In this document: positions 5,068 to 5,254 of the stretch, in pieces
How positions within the stretch are numbered: position 1 is the stretch's first letter
Layout: every line of letters begins with the position of its first letter
DNA from: Actinomycetales bacterium
Lineage (GTDB): Bacteria > Actinomycetota > Actinomycetes > Actinomycetales > Beutenbergiaceae
DNA: 5,254 bases
Direction: 5' to 3'
Assembly: GCA_016649925.1 (NCBI GenBank)
Contig: JAENWO010000201.1
Span: 1 to 5,254 of the forward strand
Notes under the pieces: generated by a model
Told to the model about the DNA's origin: nothing
Seen by the model: the letters and a program-made list of their open reading frames with translations, nothing else
Database searches by the model: none
Program-made: the position numbers and the translations under genes

Positions 5068-5254
5068 GTGACCATCCAGCAGACGTCAACAACCCCGTGG
5101 ACATCGTCCTCGCGAGTTGTCTCGCGGCGGCCGGGTCCGGGGCGATCCGCGCTCCCCCTCGGGCTGCTCCTCGCCATCGGCAGGCTCTCGAAGGTCCGGC
5201 TCGTGCGCTGGCCGGCGACGGCGTTCATCGAGTTCTTCCGGGCCGTCCCCGTGC
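5068..5254 (+). CDS. Polar amino-acid ABC transporter permease (HisM/GltK/GluD family), N-terminal fragment with shortened N-terminus
   Basis: The gene starts at GTG 5068 with GGAGG 4 nt upstream and runs off the right edge after 62 codons. The segment LGLLLAIGRLSKVRLVRWPA followed by TAFIEFFRAVPV is the unmistakable core of type I ABC importer permeases for glutamate, histidine and related amino acids: end of a membrane helix, G-R-x-S turn, then the 'ExFRxxPV' stretch. In full-length GluD-type proteins this core is preceded by roughly 80-90 residues holding a first membrane helix and the 'G-x-x-x-T-L-x-x-A' segment. Here only about 38 residues precede it, and about the first 28 (MTIQQTSTTP, then a Ser/Arg/Pro-rich run) are hydrophilic with no membrane helix. 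The frame is uninterrupted. A deletion joining the original start to the core is the simplest reading, but a short-form permease or a misplaced start cannot be excluded. No partner ATPase or binding protein is in view. Confidence 0.72.
   Translation, partial: MTIQQTSTTPWTSSSRVVSRRPGPGRSALPLGLLLAIGRLSKVRLVRWPATAFIEFFRAVPV

Overview
The window is very GC-rich, with strong G/C bias at third codon positions, several GTG starts and probable leaderless transcripts. Together with its gene order this points to a high-GC actinomycete. Micrococcales is my guess, from general gene character only. Most of the window is ordinary chromosomal housekeeping sequence. The two edges and one convergent intergenic region are less ordinary.

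Layout. At 1-120 (minus) lies the 5' end of a probable conjugation membrane protein, preceded at 118-381 by an open stretch that looks like the tail of a second transfer-cluster gene with no usable start. These abut the 3' end of rnpB, the RNase P RNA gene (about 398-774, minus). Divergent from rnpB is yaaA (821-1594, plus). From 1595 to 1906 there is no gene, but there are three unrelated short tandem-repeat arrays with periods of 19, 19 and 14 bp. A compact minus-strand operon then occupies 4965 down to 1907: a NIF3-family dinuclear-metal protein, a coiled-coil protein of the zinc-ribbon (zf-RING_7, Rv2229c-like) family, and a bifunctional RNase HI / histidine phosphatase. These three are packed with a 4-nt overlap and a zero-nt gap. 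The same trio, in the same order, is the Rv2230c-Rv2229c-Rv2228c cluster of Mycobacterium tuberculosis. Divergent from the operon, at 5068 and running off the right edge, starts a polar amino-acid ABC transporter permease with an unusually short N-terminus.

How the genes relate. rnpB and the RNase HI domain both act on RNA (tRNA 5' maturation, RNA-DNA hybrid removal). YaaA is linked in other bacteria to iron and peroxide stress. The NIF3 and coiled-coil proteins are conserved but poorly understood. I see no new defence, secretion or biosynthetic system. The items most worth a second look are the zinc-ribbon protein that has lost every cysteine, the three repeat arrays between convergent genes, the transfer-gene debris directly against rnpB, and the shortened permease.
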